Under the pieces are notes generated by a model, which ran no database searches, was not told where the DNA came from, and saw only the letters and a program-made list of their open reading frames with translations. From an uncultured Lachnospiraceae bacterium (GTDB lineage: Bacteria; Bacillota; Clostridia; Lachnospirales; Lachnospiraceae): a stretch of 64,000 nucleotides of DNA. This document shows positions 50,330 through 59,213 of the stretch, in pieces. The position numbers and the translations under genes are program-made. The stretch's first letter is position 1; every line of letters begins with the position of its first letter. The stretch covers positions 83,095-147,094 of the forward strand of contig CAJKGK010000003.1 in the NCBI GenBank assembly GCA_905199445.1. The letters run 5' to 3'.

Positions 50330-51457
50330 TTATCTTTTCTGCAGGAAGCTTGGAATCTGAATTGTATTGCCTGTAGGCGCTTCTTTTCTAGGTGCAAAGC
50401 TTGGCTGAACAGGTGTCTGAGCTGTATTACGGAAGGTGGATGCGCCTGCACCAAAGCTTGGACGTTCTGTCTTCTTTGCATAGGATGCACTCTGACCTGC
50501 GCTGGCCTGTTCTTCAAGGCCTGTAGCAATAACTGTAATCTTTGCAGAATCCGGTGTAGAATCATCATACATAGCACCAAAAATAATATTTGCGGATTCA
50601 CCAGCCAGTTCCTCTACATAAGTTGCAGCTTCGTTGGCTTCGATCAGTCCGATATCACCGGAAATATTAATGATGATGTCTGTGGCGCCTTCAATGGTTG
50701 TCTCCAGAAGAGGGCTGGTGATCGCCTGCTTAACGGCATCAATACACTTATCATCGCCATGACCTTCACCGATACCGATATGGGCAATACCCTTGTCCTT
50801 CATAACAGTCTGAATATCTGCAAAGTCCAGATTAATCAGTCCTGGAAGGTTAATCAGGTCTGTAATACCCTGAACGCCCTGCTGAAGCACCTCATCAGCT
50901 TTCTTTAAAGCTTCAGGCATGGATGTTCTCCGGTCAACAATCTCAAGTAACTTATCATTTGGAATTACAATCAATGTATCTACATTGGCTTTCAGATTCT
51001 CAATACCTGAAAGAGCATTATTCATACGCTGCTTTGCCTCAAAACGGAAAGGCTTTGTCACAACACCAACAGTGAGAATCCCCATCTCCTTGGCAATGCC
51101 GGCAATAACAGGAGCTGCTCCGGTTCCTGTGCCGCCGCCCATACCACAGGTTACAAATACCATGTCAGCACCTTTCATAATTTCAGAAAGATCTTCCATA
51201 CTTTCTTCAGCAGCCTTTGCGCCAACCTCAGGTTTTGCACCAGCGCCAAGGCCTTTGGTCAGCTTCTCGCCGATCTGTACAAGCTGAGAGGCTTTAGACA
51301 ACTGAAGCGCCTGACGATCTGTATTTACACCAATAAATTCTACACCAATAATGTTCTCTTCAACCATTCTGTTTACAGCATTATTACCTGCGCCGCCCAC
51401 ACCGATGACAAGAATTTTGGCAGCTGCATCCATTTCATTTGTCTTTATCTCAAGCAA
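50330..51457 (-). CDS. ftsZ: Cell division protein FtsZ
   Basis: Tubulin-like GTPase that forms the division ring. The 375-residue protein has VIGVGGAGNNAVNRM, the tubulin signature GMGGGTGTGAAP and the T7 loop NLDFADIQTVM. A Pro/Gln/Thr-rich linker starts at about 315, and the C-terminal tail IPSFLQKR is the docking peptide for FtsA, SepF and others. The start is TTG with GGAGG 9 bases upstream; MLEIKTNE fits clostridial FtsZ. It has its own promoter and a strong terminator. Confidence 0.97.
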   Translation of the reverse strand: MLEIKTNEMDAAAKILVIGVGGAGNNAVNRMVEENIIGVEFIGVNTDRQALQLSKASQLVQIGEKLTKGLGAGAKPEVGAKAAEESMEDLSEIMKGADMVFVTCGMGGGTGTGAAPVIAGIAKEMGILTVGVVTKPFRFEAKQRMNNALSGIENLKANVDTLIVIPNDKLLEIVDRRTSMPEALKKADEVLQQGVQGITDLINLPGLINLDFADIQTVMKDKGIAHIGIGEGHGDDKCIDAVKQAITSPLLETTIEGATDIIINISGDIGLIEANEAATYVEELAGESANIIFGAMYDDSTPDSAKITVIATGLEEQASAGQSASYAKKTERPSFGAGASTFRNTAQTPVQPSFAPRKEAPTGNTIQIPSFLQKR

Positions 51458-51508
51458 GAGTAACGTCCTCCTTTAAATTAATCTCTGTTGTTAAGCTTTC
51501 TATACTAT

Positions 51509-51537
51509 ATAATATATTTTTTTTTGAAAATAATCAA
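51509..51537 (-). promoter_or_regulatory. Promoter of ftsZ
   Basis: -35 TTGATT (51532-51537), 17-base A-rich spacer, -10 TATTAT (51509-51514), in the 87-base gap after ftsQ. It allows ftsZ expression independent of the long cluster transcript. Confidence 0.65.
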
Positions 51538-51544
51538 CTACTAT

Positions 51545-52423
51545 TTACGATTCTGGGCTAAAAAATATTGAATCTTTTGTCGAATCATAATTCTCCATGT
51601 GCAGAGTTCCTTTTTTAATCTCCATCTGCTGGATTTGCGGAATAATATTCTTCAATTCTGAAATTTTATCTTCCAGATTCTGAGAATCTCCAAGATCGAT
51701 TTTAATATCAGACATTGTCAGTACCATCCTCCCATCATCATCAAAACCCACCTTATCGATTGTAATGTCATACTTATTCAGCAGAAGCGTCAAATTCAAA
51801 AGATCATCATACACACGCGCATCTTCTGTCGCCATGGGATGGTTCAGCTCCAGACTATCAAAAGCTACCCCTTCGACTAAAGGCACATCAGCCTGTCTGT
51901 CATCGGAAATCTCCGTGACATAGCCCTCATTATCAAAATAGACATATTTACCGCCATTTTCAACGCAGCCAATCACTATTTTTTCTCCGACAATTATATC
52001 GATTGTATTTCTTCCAGATATTTTAATATCTATAGAAGAAATAAACGGGATGCCTTCCACATTCAGCTTTCTATGTTCAAAGAAAAATATAAGGGTATTA
52101 TTTTCTGCTTCCGAGTCATAGCCTACCAAATCCATGATTTCCTGATCCGTATATCTGGAATTTCCCTCCACATTGATCGTATTCAGCCTGAAGGCAAATA
52201 TAAATACAAGCCCAGCCACTGCCAAAAGTAAAAGAAACCCAAGAAAAACTTTCAGGATTCTTTTCCTGCGTCTGCGGCGAACGACTTTATATGGTTCTCT
52301 GTGCTTTCGCTCTCTGGCAGGAGCCAGAGAAGCCGGATGGCTCTTGGCCTCTCTGATCGTCTCCATTGAAGCATTCGCCGCTGTTTGAGCCCCGGGCTTC
52401 GAATTTTTAATATTTCTATCCAT
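51545..52423 (-). CDS. ftsQ: Cell division protein FtsQ/DivIB
   Basis: Bitopic membrane protein of the divisome that forms a complex with FtsL and DivIC-type proteins. The 292 residues comprise a basic cytoplasmic tail ending RRRRKR, one membrane helix (about 57-80), and a POTRA domain (about 81-150, INVEGNSRYTDQEIMDLVGY). An extracytoplasmic beta domain follows. AGGTGA lies before the ATG. It is 17 bases after murA, the usual place in clostridial clusters. Confidence 0.9.
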   Translation of the reverse strand: MDRNIKNSKPGAQTAANASMETIREAKSHPASLAPARERKHREPYKVVRRRRRKRILKVFLGFLLLLAVAGLVFIFAFRLNTINVEGNSRYTDQEIMDLVGYDSEAENNTLIFFFEHRKLNVEGIPFISSIDIKISGRNTIDIIVGEKIVIGCVENGGKYVYFDNEGYVTEISDDRQADVPLVEGVAFDSLELNHPMATEDARVYDDLLNLTLLLNKYDITIDKVGFDDDGRMVLTMSDIKIDLGDSQNLEDKISELKNIIPQIQQMEIKKGTLHMENYDSTKDSIFFSPES

Positions 52424-52440
52424 AAATCTGTCACCTGTCT

Positions 52441-53694
52441 TTATCTTCTTCTGATCCGTGCCCCCAGACTGGCAAGGTCACCGCATATATCCTGGTACCC
52501 CCGCTCGATATATATGGGATCCTCAACGACCGTATCGCCTTCCGCCATCAGCCCTGCAATCACCAGCGCGGCGCCGCCTCTTAAATCCTCTGCCCAGACC
52601 TTACTGCCATATAGTCTGGAAACCCCCCGGACAACGGCCCTGTTTTGATCGATACACACATCCGCGCCCATTTTTTCCAGCCAGCCAGCCGTCTTAAACC
52701 GATTTTCGAAAATATCCTCATAAATTACACTTGTACCATGAGCCTTTGTAACCACAGCCATGAGCTGAGACTGCATATCGGTTGGAAAGCCCGGAAACGG
52801 CTGCGTATGAATACTTTCTATGGGTAATAATATCTGCGGCGCCAACACGCGAATTTTATTTCTGCAAATAACAATACCGCAGCCCGTCTGAGCCAAAGCC
52901 TGCAGCGTGGAATGCATATCTTTTTCACACACACCATACACGGAAACATCTCCGCAAGTTGCAGCTGCAGCTGCCAAATAAGTTCCTGCAACGATCCGAT
53001 CGGACATTACCGTATAATCCACACTATTCAAATGAGAAACACCGTGAATGATGATATGCCCGGTACCCATACCATGAATATCTGCGCCCATTTCATTAAG
53101 AAACAAACACAGATCAATGATTTCCGGCTCCTTGGCTGCCTGATGAATCACCGTTGTGCCATCGGCCAGTACAGCAGCCAAAATCACATTTTCCGTGGCT
53201 CCCACACTGGGATATGGAAAAAATATTTCGCTGCCTGTCAATTTACAGGTTCTCGCATAAATTCCGTTTTCATCAATATCCACGGTGACATTCATCTTTT
53301 CCAGTGCATCTAAATGCAGGTTTACCGGACGCTTTCCAATGGAACAGCCTCCTGGCCAGGGAAGTCGGATTTCTTTCATTCTTCCCAGCATCGCACCCAT
53401 AAGCATTACCGATGAGCGCATAGCCGCCGCATCTTCCTCGGAAATCTGGCCACAGCCGGCATCCCAGGTATCCACGACGACACAATCCTTTTCTAATTCT
53501 GTATGACAGCCCATATTCTCCAGTATTTTCAGCATATTAAAAACATCCAGAATCTGAGGGCAATGATACAACCTGGTTGTACCCCGGGCCAAAATGCTGG
53601 CTGCCAGAATAGGCAGAGCCGCATTTTTAGATCCCTGGACCCTGATATCTCCGTGCAGACATTCGCCTCCGCTGATACATATGGACGCCAACAC
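52441..53694 (-). CDS. murA: UDP-N-acetylglucosamine 1-carboxyvinyltransferase
   Basis: First committed step of peptidoglycan precursor synthesis (target of fosfomycin). About 417 residues with GGECLHGDIRVQGSKNAALP and the active-site loop LPWPGGCSIGKRPVNLHLDA, whose Cys (about 117) is the fosfomycin-reactive residue. The start is uncertain: GTG 53694 lies 5 bases after GGAGG and TTG 53691 lies 8 after; the ORF reaches 53706. It sits between ftsW and ftsQ, where murG is often also found but is missing here. Confidence 0.93.
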   Translation of the reverse strand: MLASICISGGECLHGDIRVQGSKNAALPILAASILARGTTRLYHCPQILDVFNMLKILENMGCHTELEKDCVVVDTWDAGCGQISEEDAAAMRSSVMLMGAMLGRMKEIRLPWPGGCSIGKRPVNLHLDALEKMNVTVDIDENGIYARTCKLTGSEIFFPYPSVGATENVILAAVLADGTTVIHQAAKEPEIIDLCLFLNEMGADIHGMGTGHIIIHGVSHLNSVDYTVMSDRIVAGTYLAAAAATCGDVSVYGVCEKDMHSTLQALAQTGCGIVICRNKIRVLAPQILLPIESIHTQPFPGFPTDMQSQLMAVVTKAHGTSVIYEDIFENRFKTAGWLEKMGADVCIDQNRAVVRGVSRLYGSKVWAEDLRGGAALVIAGLMAEGDTVVEDPIYIERGYQDICGDLASLGARIRRR

Positions 53695-53759
53695 CGACAC
53701 CTCCACAGACTGTGCTATATAATACTATATGCCCAATCCGTAAAAATGTGTGCGTTCAA

Positions 53760-54881
53760 TTATTCTTCCAGCTTAATCTGCCTTGAAACCCCCAGAATCA
53801 GCCCGATCTCACAAATAAGAAACGTCAGACTGGTGCCGCCGTAACTGATAAAGGGCAGGGTTACACCTGTATTTGGAATTGAATTTGTCGCCACACCGAT
53901 ATTGACAAGTACCTGAAGGGCAATCTGGGCCATAATCCCCACCACCAGCAAAGCTCCGAATAAATCCGGCGCATTGTTGGCAATAATCATGCAACGCCAT
54001 AAAAGTAATACAAAAAGTAAAATCAGAGCCACAGCGCCAAACAGTCCCAGTTCTTCACAAATAACGGCAAAGATCATATCATTATGCGCTTCCGGAAGGT
54101 AAGAAAGCTTTTGAATACTCTGTCCCAGCCCCTTTCCGAAAAGACCGCCGGAACCAATGGCATACAATGACTGTAAAATCTGATAATTGTCTGAAGTCGA
54201 TGAGGTCGATTCAATATCCAGCCACAGCTTAATGCGCTCCGCCCGATATCCGGCCGTCATAACAAAAATCGCGCCAAATACAACACCAGCCCCCATTGTT
54301 CCAATAAACATAAGATATTTATTGCTGGCCACAAAGAGCATAATAAAAGTAATGCCAAACATGATTAAAGCCGTACTCAAATTGGTCACGGCTACAAAAA
54401 TAATCATCGGCAGCACATAAAAAAGAAGTAAGGCTACCCCCTGGATCTTCTGCAGTTTTTTTGTCATCCGGCTTGCAAAATAGGCCAAAAACAAAATCAA
54501 AGCAACTTTGGAAATCTCCGATGGCTGGAACCGGATCGGTCCGATTTCCAGCCATCGGTTCTGACCACCGCCGGAAGAACCAATAAAGATAATAACCAGC
54601 TGAATCAGCGTCATACCGATAAATGCCGGTGCGGCAAATTTAATCCATGTATGATAATCAAAACGGCTGATAATCAGTGCCCCCGCAAATCCCAGAAGGG
54701 CAAACTCTGCCTGGCGCTTCAGATAATAAAAGGAATTGCCTTCTTCCAGCTGAGCCGTGTAGGAACTTGTACTGTAAATCATAACCAGTCCAAAACATAC
54801 AAGAAAAATAACAATAAAAAGCAAACTGTAATCAAAAAAACGTCTGGGTCTTTCTTTTGCTGTCTTTTGTCTGTGTTTCAT
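53760..54881 (-). CDS. ftsW: Division peptidoglycan glycosyltransferase FtsW (SEDS family)
   Basis: Polytopic membrane enzyme that polymerises lipid II at the septum. The 373 residues contain about ten hydrophobic helices. SEDS motifs seen: GAALIISRFDYHTW, GGGQNRWLEIGPIRFQPSEI, SSGGLFGKGLGQSIQKLSYL and YLPEAHNDMIFAVICEELG, and near the C-terminus NTGVTLPFISYGGTSLT. CAGGAG precedes the ATG. It follows murD by 24 bases, and its partner PBPs are in the same cluster. Confidence 0.95.
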   Translation of the reverse strand: MKHRQKTAKERPRRFFDYSLLFIVIFLVCFGLVMIYSTSSYTAQLEEGNSFYYLKRQAEFALLGFAGALIISRFDYHTWIKFAAPAFIGMTLIQLVIIFIGSSGGGQNRWLEIGPIRFQPSEISKVALILFLAYFASRMTKKLQKIQGVALLLFYVLPMIIFVAVTNLSTALIMFGITFIMLFVASNKYLMFIGTMGAGVVFGAIFVMTAGYRAERIKLWLDIESTSSTSDNYQILQSLYAIGSGGLFGKGLGQSIQKLSYLPEAHNDMIFAVICEELGLFGAVALILLFVLLLWRCMIIANNAPDLFGALLVVGIMAQIALQVLVNIGVATNSIPNTGVTLPFISYGGTSLTFLICEIGLILGVSRQIKLEE

Positions 54882-54905
54882 TCCATCACTCCTGACAAAA
54901 TCCGG

Positions 54906-56270
54906 TTAATCCGGGAGTTTTCGAACATAATCCTTAAACATCCGTCCCCGCTCTTCATAATTAGTGAACATTCCCCAGCTTGCACAGGCCGGTGACAATA
55001 AAACGGCGTCCCCCTCATTGGCATATTGGGCACAAATATTCACGGCCTCAGCCAGACTTTCTGCCCGAATGACATTCATAAAGCCGTATTTCTTTGCACA
55101 CTGTTCAATCTGGTCTGCCGTCTGCCCCAGTAACACCAGATATCTGACCTTCCCCTTAAAGGCTTTAATCCAGTCATCAAACTCAACATGCTTATCATAT
55201 CCTCCGCCGATAAGCAATGTCGGGCGAACCATGGCCTCAATAGCCTTTACAGCAGCATCCGTATTCGTTCCCTTAGAATCATTGTAGTAAGCCACGCCCC
55301 GCTTCTGGGTCACATATTCAATTCTGTGTTCAACACCTTTAAAACATTTAAGTACACCTGTAATTACATCAAAAGGCACACCAAGGGCATGGGATACAGC
55401 CACAGCCGCCATCACATTTTCCATATTATGAAGTCCCAGAATATTTAAATCCCGGTCCCGGCAGATCAGCTGTGTCTGCCCGTTTACAGCATAAATAATT
55501 TCCCCGTTTTGAAAATAATAACCATCTTCCAACACATAGTGACTGGAGAAAAATATAACCTGAGCCTTTGTCTCCCCTGCCATTTTGTATGTTTCTTCAT
55601 CATCATAGTTAAGAACCGTAAAATCAGTTTCTTTCTGATTTTCAAAAATGCGCTTTTTAGCCTCAATATACCCCTGCATCGTATGATGGCGATCCAGATG
55701 GTCCGGCGTAATATTTAACACCGCGCTTACCTTTGGTCTAAAATTTTCAATCGTCTCCAGCTGAAAACTGGAAAGCTCTGCAACGGTCACACTGGTATCA
55801 TCGGTTTCAAGGGCACTGGCTGTATAGGAATTACCAATATTACCCACGACAAAAACCTGTTTGGACCAGGCCTTCATAATCTCTCCGGTCAAAGCGGTTG
55901 TTGTTGTTTTTCCGTTGGTTCCCGTAATTCCTGCCAGTGTTCCCCGGCTGTAATTGTAAGCCAGTTCCACCTCGCCCCATACGGGCACCCCAGCCGCCCT
56001 AATCCTGCAGACAAACGGTGTGTCCACAGGCACACCAGGACTTAAAACCGCCAGATCCAGACCTTCAATCACCGTCTGCGGCAGATCACCGATCACAATT
56101 GTCACAGGAACAATACGTTCAGGAAGACGCTCTAAAATTTTCTCGCGTGTCAGCGCCTTGTTGCTGTCATATAAAATAATGTTGGCACCGACCTGGTCAA
56201 GTAGCCTGCAGGCGCCAATTCCACTGATGCCTGTGCCGGCCACCAGCACCGTTTTATTTTTAAGATCCAT
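54906..56270 (-). CDS. murD: UDP-N-acetylmuramoyl-L-alanine:D-glutamate ligase
   Basis: Adds D-glutamate to the muropeptide precursor using ATP. The 454-residue protein has an N-terminal Rossmann domain (VLVAGTGISGIGACRLL), the ATP loop GITGTNGKTTTTAL, NITPDHLDRH and the C-terminal domain with YYNDSKGTNTDAA, where the nucleotide and product bind. GGAGG precedes the ATG. It is the only Mur ligase in this cluster; murC, murE and murF must be elsewhere. Confidence 0.96.
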   Translation of the reverse strand: MDLKNKTVLVAGTGISGIGACRLLDQVGANIILYDSNKALTREKILERLPERIVPVTIVIGDLPQTVIEGLDLAVLSPGVPVDTPFVCRIRAAGVPVWGEVELAYNYSRGTLAGITGTNGKTTTTALTGEIMKAWSKQVFVVGNIGNSYTASALETDDTSVTVAELSSFQLETIENFRPKVSAVLNITPDHLDRHHTMQGYIEAKKRIFENQKETDFTVLNYDDEETYKMAGETKAQVIFFSSHYVLEDGYYFQNGEIIYAVNGQTQLICRDRDLNILGLHNMENVMAAVAVSHALGVPFDVITGVLKCFKGVEHRIEYVTQKRGVAYYNDSKGTNTDAAVKAIEAMVRPTLLIGGGYDKHVEFDDWIKAFKGKVRYLVLLGQTADQIEQCAKKYGFMNVIRAESLAEAVNICAQYANEGDAVLLSPACASWGMFTNYEERGRMFKDYVRKLPD

Positions 56271-56324
56271 GATTTTATCCTCCGCTGTATAATTGTTGTT
56301 TGCTGCATCTTTGGCAGCTTTTTT

Positions 56325-57308
56325 CTACAAAGCCAGAAAGCCAATCATGCACAGTACAGCTGTCGCAATGGAAAAAATAGCAACAACCTTTGTTTCCGGC
56401 CATCCACATAGCTCAAAATGATGATGTATCGGCGCCATCTTGAAAATTCGCTTACCCTTTGTTGCTTTAAAATATGTCACCTGAATCATAACGGAAAGCA
56501 CCTCAATCAAATAAATCAAACCGATAATCGCTATAAAAATCGGCATATTCATCATATAAGCCATAGAAGCTACAAAGCCGCCAAGAGCCAGAGACCCTGT
56601 ATCTCCCATGAAAACTTTTGCAGGATAGGTATTAAACAAAAGGAAACCAAGCAAAGCTCCCATAACCGCTCCACTGACCGGATGCAGGCCGCTTTTCGCA
56701 GCAACGGCCACAACCGTAAAAAATACGGCAACCAAAACCGTCACGCTGGAAAGCAGTCCGTCCAGCCCATCGGTAAAATTCGTACCGTTAACTGTCCCAA
56801 GAACAATAATAAACAAGACAATAACAAAAAGCCATACCGGTAAATCCAGGTACATGCCGTTTTCAAAGCCGCCGGTAAAAGGAATAAGCATCTTTGTTCC
56901 CACATCCGAATATCGAAGCAGATAAAAGGCAAAAATACCGGTAACAATGATCTGTCCGGCCAGTTTCTGAATCTCTGTCAGTCCCAGGTTGCGTTTCTTG
57001 ACCACCTTAATATAATCATCCAGAAAACCGATCAGACCAAAGCCTAAGGTTGTAAACATAACCGGAATAATCTTTGGATAATCTTTCACAAAAAAAACAG
57101 ATGTGACCATTGCGGCCAGCAAAAATATAATACCGCCCATTGTGGGTGTACCGGACTTTTTCTGATGAGCCTCAGGTCCCTCTTCACGGATAAACTGGCC
57201 AAACTTCAGCCGGTGAAGAAACGGAATAACAACAGGGCACAAAACCGCACTGATTAAAAATGCAACCAGTATGGGGATTAAAATTGAATATTTGATATCA
57301 GCAAACAT
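56325..57308 (-). CDS. mraY: Phospho-N-acetylmuramoyl-pentapeptide transferase
   Basis: Membrane enzyme that attaches phospho-MurNAc-pentapeptide to undecaprenyl phosphate, giving lipid I. The 327 residues hold about ten helices with the catalytic motifs KKSGTPTMGGIIFL, GFLDDYIKVVKKRNLGLT (DD pair), GTVNGTNFTDGLDGL and the C-terminal MAPIHHHFELCGWPETKVV. AGAGAGG precedes the ATG. It follows the spoVD-type PBP by 79 bases. Confidence 0.96.
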   Translation of the reverse strand: MFADIKYSILIPILVAFLISAVLCPVVIPFLHRLKFGQFIREEGPEAHQKKSGTPTMGGIIFLLAAMVTSVFFVKDYPKIIPVMFTTLGFGLIGFLDDYIKVVKKRNLGLTEIQKLAGQIIVTGIFAFYLLRYSDVGTKMLIPFTGGFENGMYLDLPVWLFVIVLFIIVLGTVNGTNFTDGLDGLLSSVTVLVAVFFTVVAVAAKSGLHPVSGAVMGALLGFLLFNTYPAKVFMGDTGSLALGGFVASMAYMMNMPIFIAIIGLIYLIEVLSVMIQVTYFKATKGKRIFKMAPIHHHFELCGWPETKVVAIFSIATAVLCMIGFLAL

Positions 57309-57387
57309 TTAGATTACCTCTCTCGTATTTTTTCTGAAAAATCCAGCGTTTAACGCCTGTGATCAATAATTATAGTACAATTTAATA

Positions 57388-59166
57388 CTATTGTAAAGCA
57401 TCCTGAAAATCCTGTGTTTCCCCTTCGGAAACCGATGAATTTTTTTCAATACCAAGATAGGGCAAAATATTGGTATACAGTTCCTGCATCACCGGTGCCG
57501 CAATGGTACCGCCATAGTAAGTGCCCACAGGTTCATCAATAAGCACCAGGCCAATCACCTGGGGATCGTCCGATGGTGCAAACCCCAAAAATGACGCAAT
57601 ATATTTTCCCGAACCCCTGGGAAGTTTCTGGGAGGTCGCCGTTTTGCCGCCAATAGGATAGCCTTCAATATATGCCTTATGACCAGTCCCCTCCGAAACC
57701 ACTTTATCCAGCATCATTTTCATTGTATCCGAAGTTGCCTGGGATACAGCCCCGGTCTGGGTTTCATAGGAAAAAACTTCAATTTCCCGATTTTGGCTGT
57801 CCGCCACCTTTACACCAAAATGGGGTGTTACCAGCGTCCCCCCGTTTATGACTGCGCTTACTGCCCGAAGCAGCTGCAGAGGTGTAATCTGAAATGACTG
57901 CCCAAAAGAAATTGTGGCCAGCTCCACAGCGCCAATATGATCCAGCTTATGCATGATAGAACCGGATTCGCCGGGAAGATCCACGCCGGTTTTTTCAAAC
58001 AGTCCCAGTCGCCGAAAATATTTGTACATATTTTCAGCACCAACTCTGGCTCCCACATCAATAAATACCGGATTGCAGGAATTCATAAATCCCTGCAGGA
58101 AGGTCTCTGCACCATGTCCGGCAGTCTTATGGCAGCGAATCCGCCGATCCTGTACAACACGAAATCCCGGGCAGGAAAAGGTATCTGACAGACTGACGAC
58201 ATTTTCTTCCAAAGCTGCCGTTGAAGTAATAATTTTAAACGTGGATCCAGGCTCATAGGTATCATTAATACAATCATTGCGCCACATCTGATTAAGCAGC
58301 TCATTGGATGTACCTTCTGACGCACTCATAGACGTATTCAGCGTAAAAGGCTCATTCAAATTAAACTCCGGCGCATTAACCATTGCATAAATCTCACCAT
58401 TTTGGGGATTCATCATAATAATGGAAACACCGCTGGCCTGCTTCTGTTCTAAAATCTTTTCAGCAACCTGCTGAGCATATACCTGTATATTATAATCAAT
58501 ACTTGTATACAGATTTTTTCCGGCAATAGGTTCAACCCGCTTTTGAGCTGTATTTTCCACTTCAAGCCCCCGGACATCCGTGGTTGTTAAAATCAAGCCG
58601 TCGGTCCCCTGCAGAGCTTCATCATATTTTACCTCCAGTCCCAAAATCCCCTGATTATCCCCCCCTGTAAAGCCAAGAACTTTTGACGCCAGCGTATCAT
58701 AGGGATAATATCTGGAATAATCCTCATCTACATTAACACCATCCAGCTTATAGCTGCGAATCCGGTCACCGATGGCCTTTGGCACATTGGAACGGATCTT
58801 TTCAATGGAGCTGACCTTTTCTACCCGTTTACGAACATTTTCCTCAGACATTTGAAGTTCCTGTGAAAGGACCTTGATCACCTTCTCCGGGTCTGTAATC
58901 TGATTGTGTATAACCGTAATATTGCATACAGCCTGATTATCTGCCAGAACAATACCATTTCTGTCATAAATCAGCCCACGCTGCGCCTTGATTCGACGTT
59001 CCCGTTCATGAATATCATCGGCCTTTGCTTCATAATAAGATGAACGGCCAACCATGAGATATCCCAGACGCAGTACCAGGCCAAAGCTAAGCAGAATCAA
59101 AACCCACATACAAATTTTCACCTTTTTTTGATGATAGAAATGTACATGCAAAAAATCAGTCCCCAA
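57388..59166 (-). CDS. spoVD: Penicillin-binding protein, SpoVD/PBP2 class B transpeptidase
   Basis: Class B transpeptidase for septal or spore-cortex peptidoglycan. The 592 residues have one membrane helix (about 17-38), a dimerisation domain (RGLIYDRNGIVLADN) and the transpeptidase motifs GSTFK (Ser308, Lys311), SCN (363-365) and K-T-A-T at 508-511 in place of the usual KTG. No PASTA domain follows, unlike B. subtilis SpoVD. The start is TTG, with no clear ATG alternative; a second TTG at 59151 is possible. It follows another class B PBP, the usual tandem arrangement. Confidence 0.87.
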   Translation of the reverse strand: MGTDFLHVHFYHQKKVKICMWVLILLSFGLVLRLGYLMVGRSSYYEAKADDIHERERRIKAQRGLIYDRNGIVLADNQAVCNITVIHNQITDPEKVIKVLSQELQMSEENVRKRVEKVSSIEKIRSNVPKAIGDRIRSYKLDGVNVDEDYSRYYPYDTLASKVLGFTGGDNQGILGLEVKYDEALQGTDGLILTTTDVRGLEVENTAQKRVEPIAGKNLYTSIDYNIQVYAQQVAEKILEQKQASGVSIIMMNPQNGEIYAMVNAPEFNLNEPFTLNTSMSASEGTSNELLNQMWRNDCINDTYEPGSTFKIITSTAALEENVVSLSDTFSCPGFRVVQDRRIRCHKTAGHGAETFLQGFMNSCNPVFIDVGARVGAENMYKYFRRLGLFEKTGVDLPGESGSIMHKLDHIGAVELATISFGQSFQITPLQLLRAVSAVINGGTLVTPHFGVKVADSQNREIEVFSYETQTGAVSQATSDTMKMMLDKVVSEGTGHKAYIEGYPIGGKTATSQKLPRGSGKYIASFLGFAPSDDPQVIGLVLIDEPVGTYYGGTIAAPVMQELYTNILPYLGIEKNSSVSEGETQDFQDALQ

Positions 59167-59213
59167 TCGTTGATTGATTCATTTTATGTTTATTGGGGCA
59201 GACTTATGTATCT

